This document shows, piece after piece, positions 44,763 through 44,941 of a stretch of DNA of 44,941 nt. The DNA is from Fibrobacterota bacterium (GTDB lineage: Bacteria; Fibrobacterota; Fibrobacteria; UBA11236), in assembly GCA_947466585.1 (NCBI GenBank), contig CANIEU010000019.1, positions 1 through 44,941 of the forward strand, read 5' to 3'. How positions within the stretch are numbered: position 1 is the first letter of the stretch; each line of letters starts with the position of its first letter. The position numbers and the translations under genes are program-made. Below the pieces are notes generated by a model. That model searched no databases, had not been told where the DNA came from, and worked only from the letters and a program-made list of their open reading frames with translations.

Positions 44763-44941
44763 ATGGCGAAGGCGAAATTTGAACGGACTAAGCCGCACGT
44801 TAACATCGGTACGATCGGTCACGTGGATCACGGCAAGACGTCGCTGACGGCAGCCATCACGACCGTTTTGGCAAAGTCCGGCGGCGCGACCGCGAAGTCC
44901 TACGGCGAAATCGACAACGCTCCCGAAGAGCGCGAGCGCGG
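44763..44941 (+). CDS. tuf: Elongation factor Tu (5' part, runs off the window)
   Basis: 59 residues of the N-terminus are present. EF-Tu delivers aminoacyl-tRNA to the ribosome as a GTPase. The start [20 protein letters not shown] and the P-loop GHVDHGKT (19-26) are unmistakable, followed by [11 protein letters not shown] leading into switch I. ATG 44763 follows AAGGAG. Its place after Thr-Tyr-Gly-Thr tRNAs corresponds to tufB of E. coli. Confidence 0.98.
   Translation, partial: MAKAKFERTKPHVNIGTIGHVDHGKTSLTAAITTVLAKSGGATAKSYGEIDNAPEERER

Overview
The window looks like chromosome of a Gram-negative bacterium with an outer membrane. It encodes an Omp85/TamA-type barrel with a TamB-like partner, a lipoprotein, several predicted outer-membrane barrels and a heptose-bisphosphatase. 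I judge GC content by eye to be a little under 60 %. The FlgD-like or T9SS-like C-terminal domains on two secreted proteins, the DUF2723 membrane proteins and the general style of the barrels suggest the Fibrobacterota/FCB neighbourhood. That placement is inference; the first 59 residues of EF-Tu alone do not settle it.

Layout. 1-1300: tandem terminators of an off-window gene, then a secreted lectin-like protein with a C-terminal FlgD-like domain. 1286-4432: an eroded nitrate-assimilation neighbourhood, made of a truncated CDF-type membrane protein, an intact nitrate-reductase-associated (NarM-like) protein, a MOSC gene with an in-frame amber codon fused to the C-terminal third of an NrtD-type ATPase, and an intact AlgE-like porin. 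4500-10812: small lipoprotein, TamA-like barrel and TamB-like protein; the last two overlap by 4 bp. 10924-14218: alpha/beta hydrolase and DJ-1/PfpI protein, divergent from an aldehyde dehydrogenase. 14422-18496: secreted metallophosphoesterase, a small exported protein of unknown function and a DUF2723 glycosyltransferase-like membrane protein. 18635-22955: a secreted ThuA-like protein divergent from two tandem paralogous barrels. 23045-24956: a second DUF2723 gene, now a pseudogene. 25067-27790: clpB. 27964-30714: barrel-like protein, tRNA-Leu and a gmhB / unknown / HD-phosphohydrolase operon. 30862-35069: an NtrC-like regulator with a degenerate AAA+ domain, overlapping by 1 bp a four-PAS hybrid kinase. 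35356-38142: pyruvate phosphate dikinase. 38478-43620: RIC/hemerythrin protein, pdxB, serine acetyltransferase, a PD-(D/E)XK nuclease-like protein and a CCA-adding enzyme. 43939-end: tRNA-Thr(UGU), Tyr(GUA), Gly(UCC), Thr(GGU), then tuf, the same order as thrU-tyrU-glyT-thrT-tufB of Escherichia coli.

How the parts fit. The TamA/TamB pair and lipoprotein form an envelope-biogenesis block. Regulator and kinase form a two-gene signalling operon whose output protein probably no longer activates sigma-54. The CCA-adding enzyme sits beside tRNA genes of which only two of four encode their own CCA.

The strongest candidates for something undescribed are the tandem CxxC barrels with their divergent ThuA neighbour, the degenerate NtrC-like regulator, the MOSC::NrtD scar, and the 11-bp-period sequence upstream of tuf. 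I see no CRISPR array, phage, integrase or transposase.
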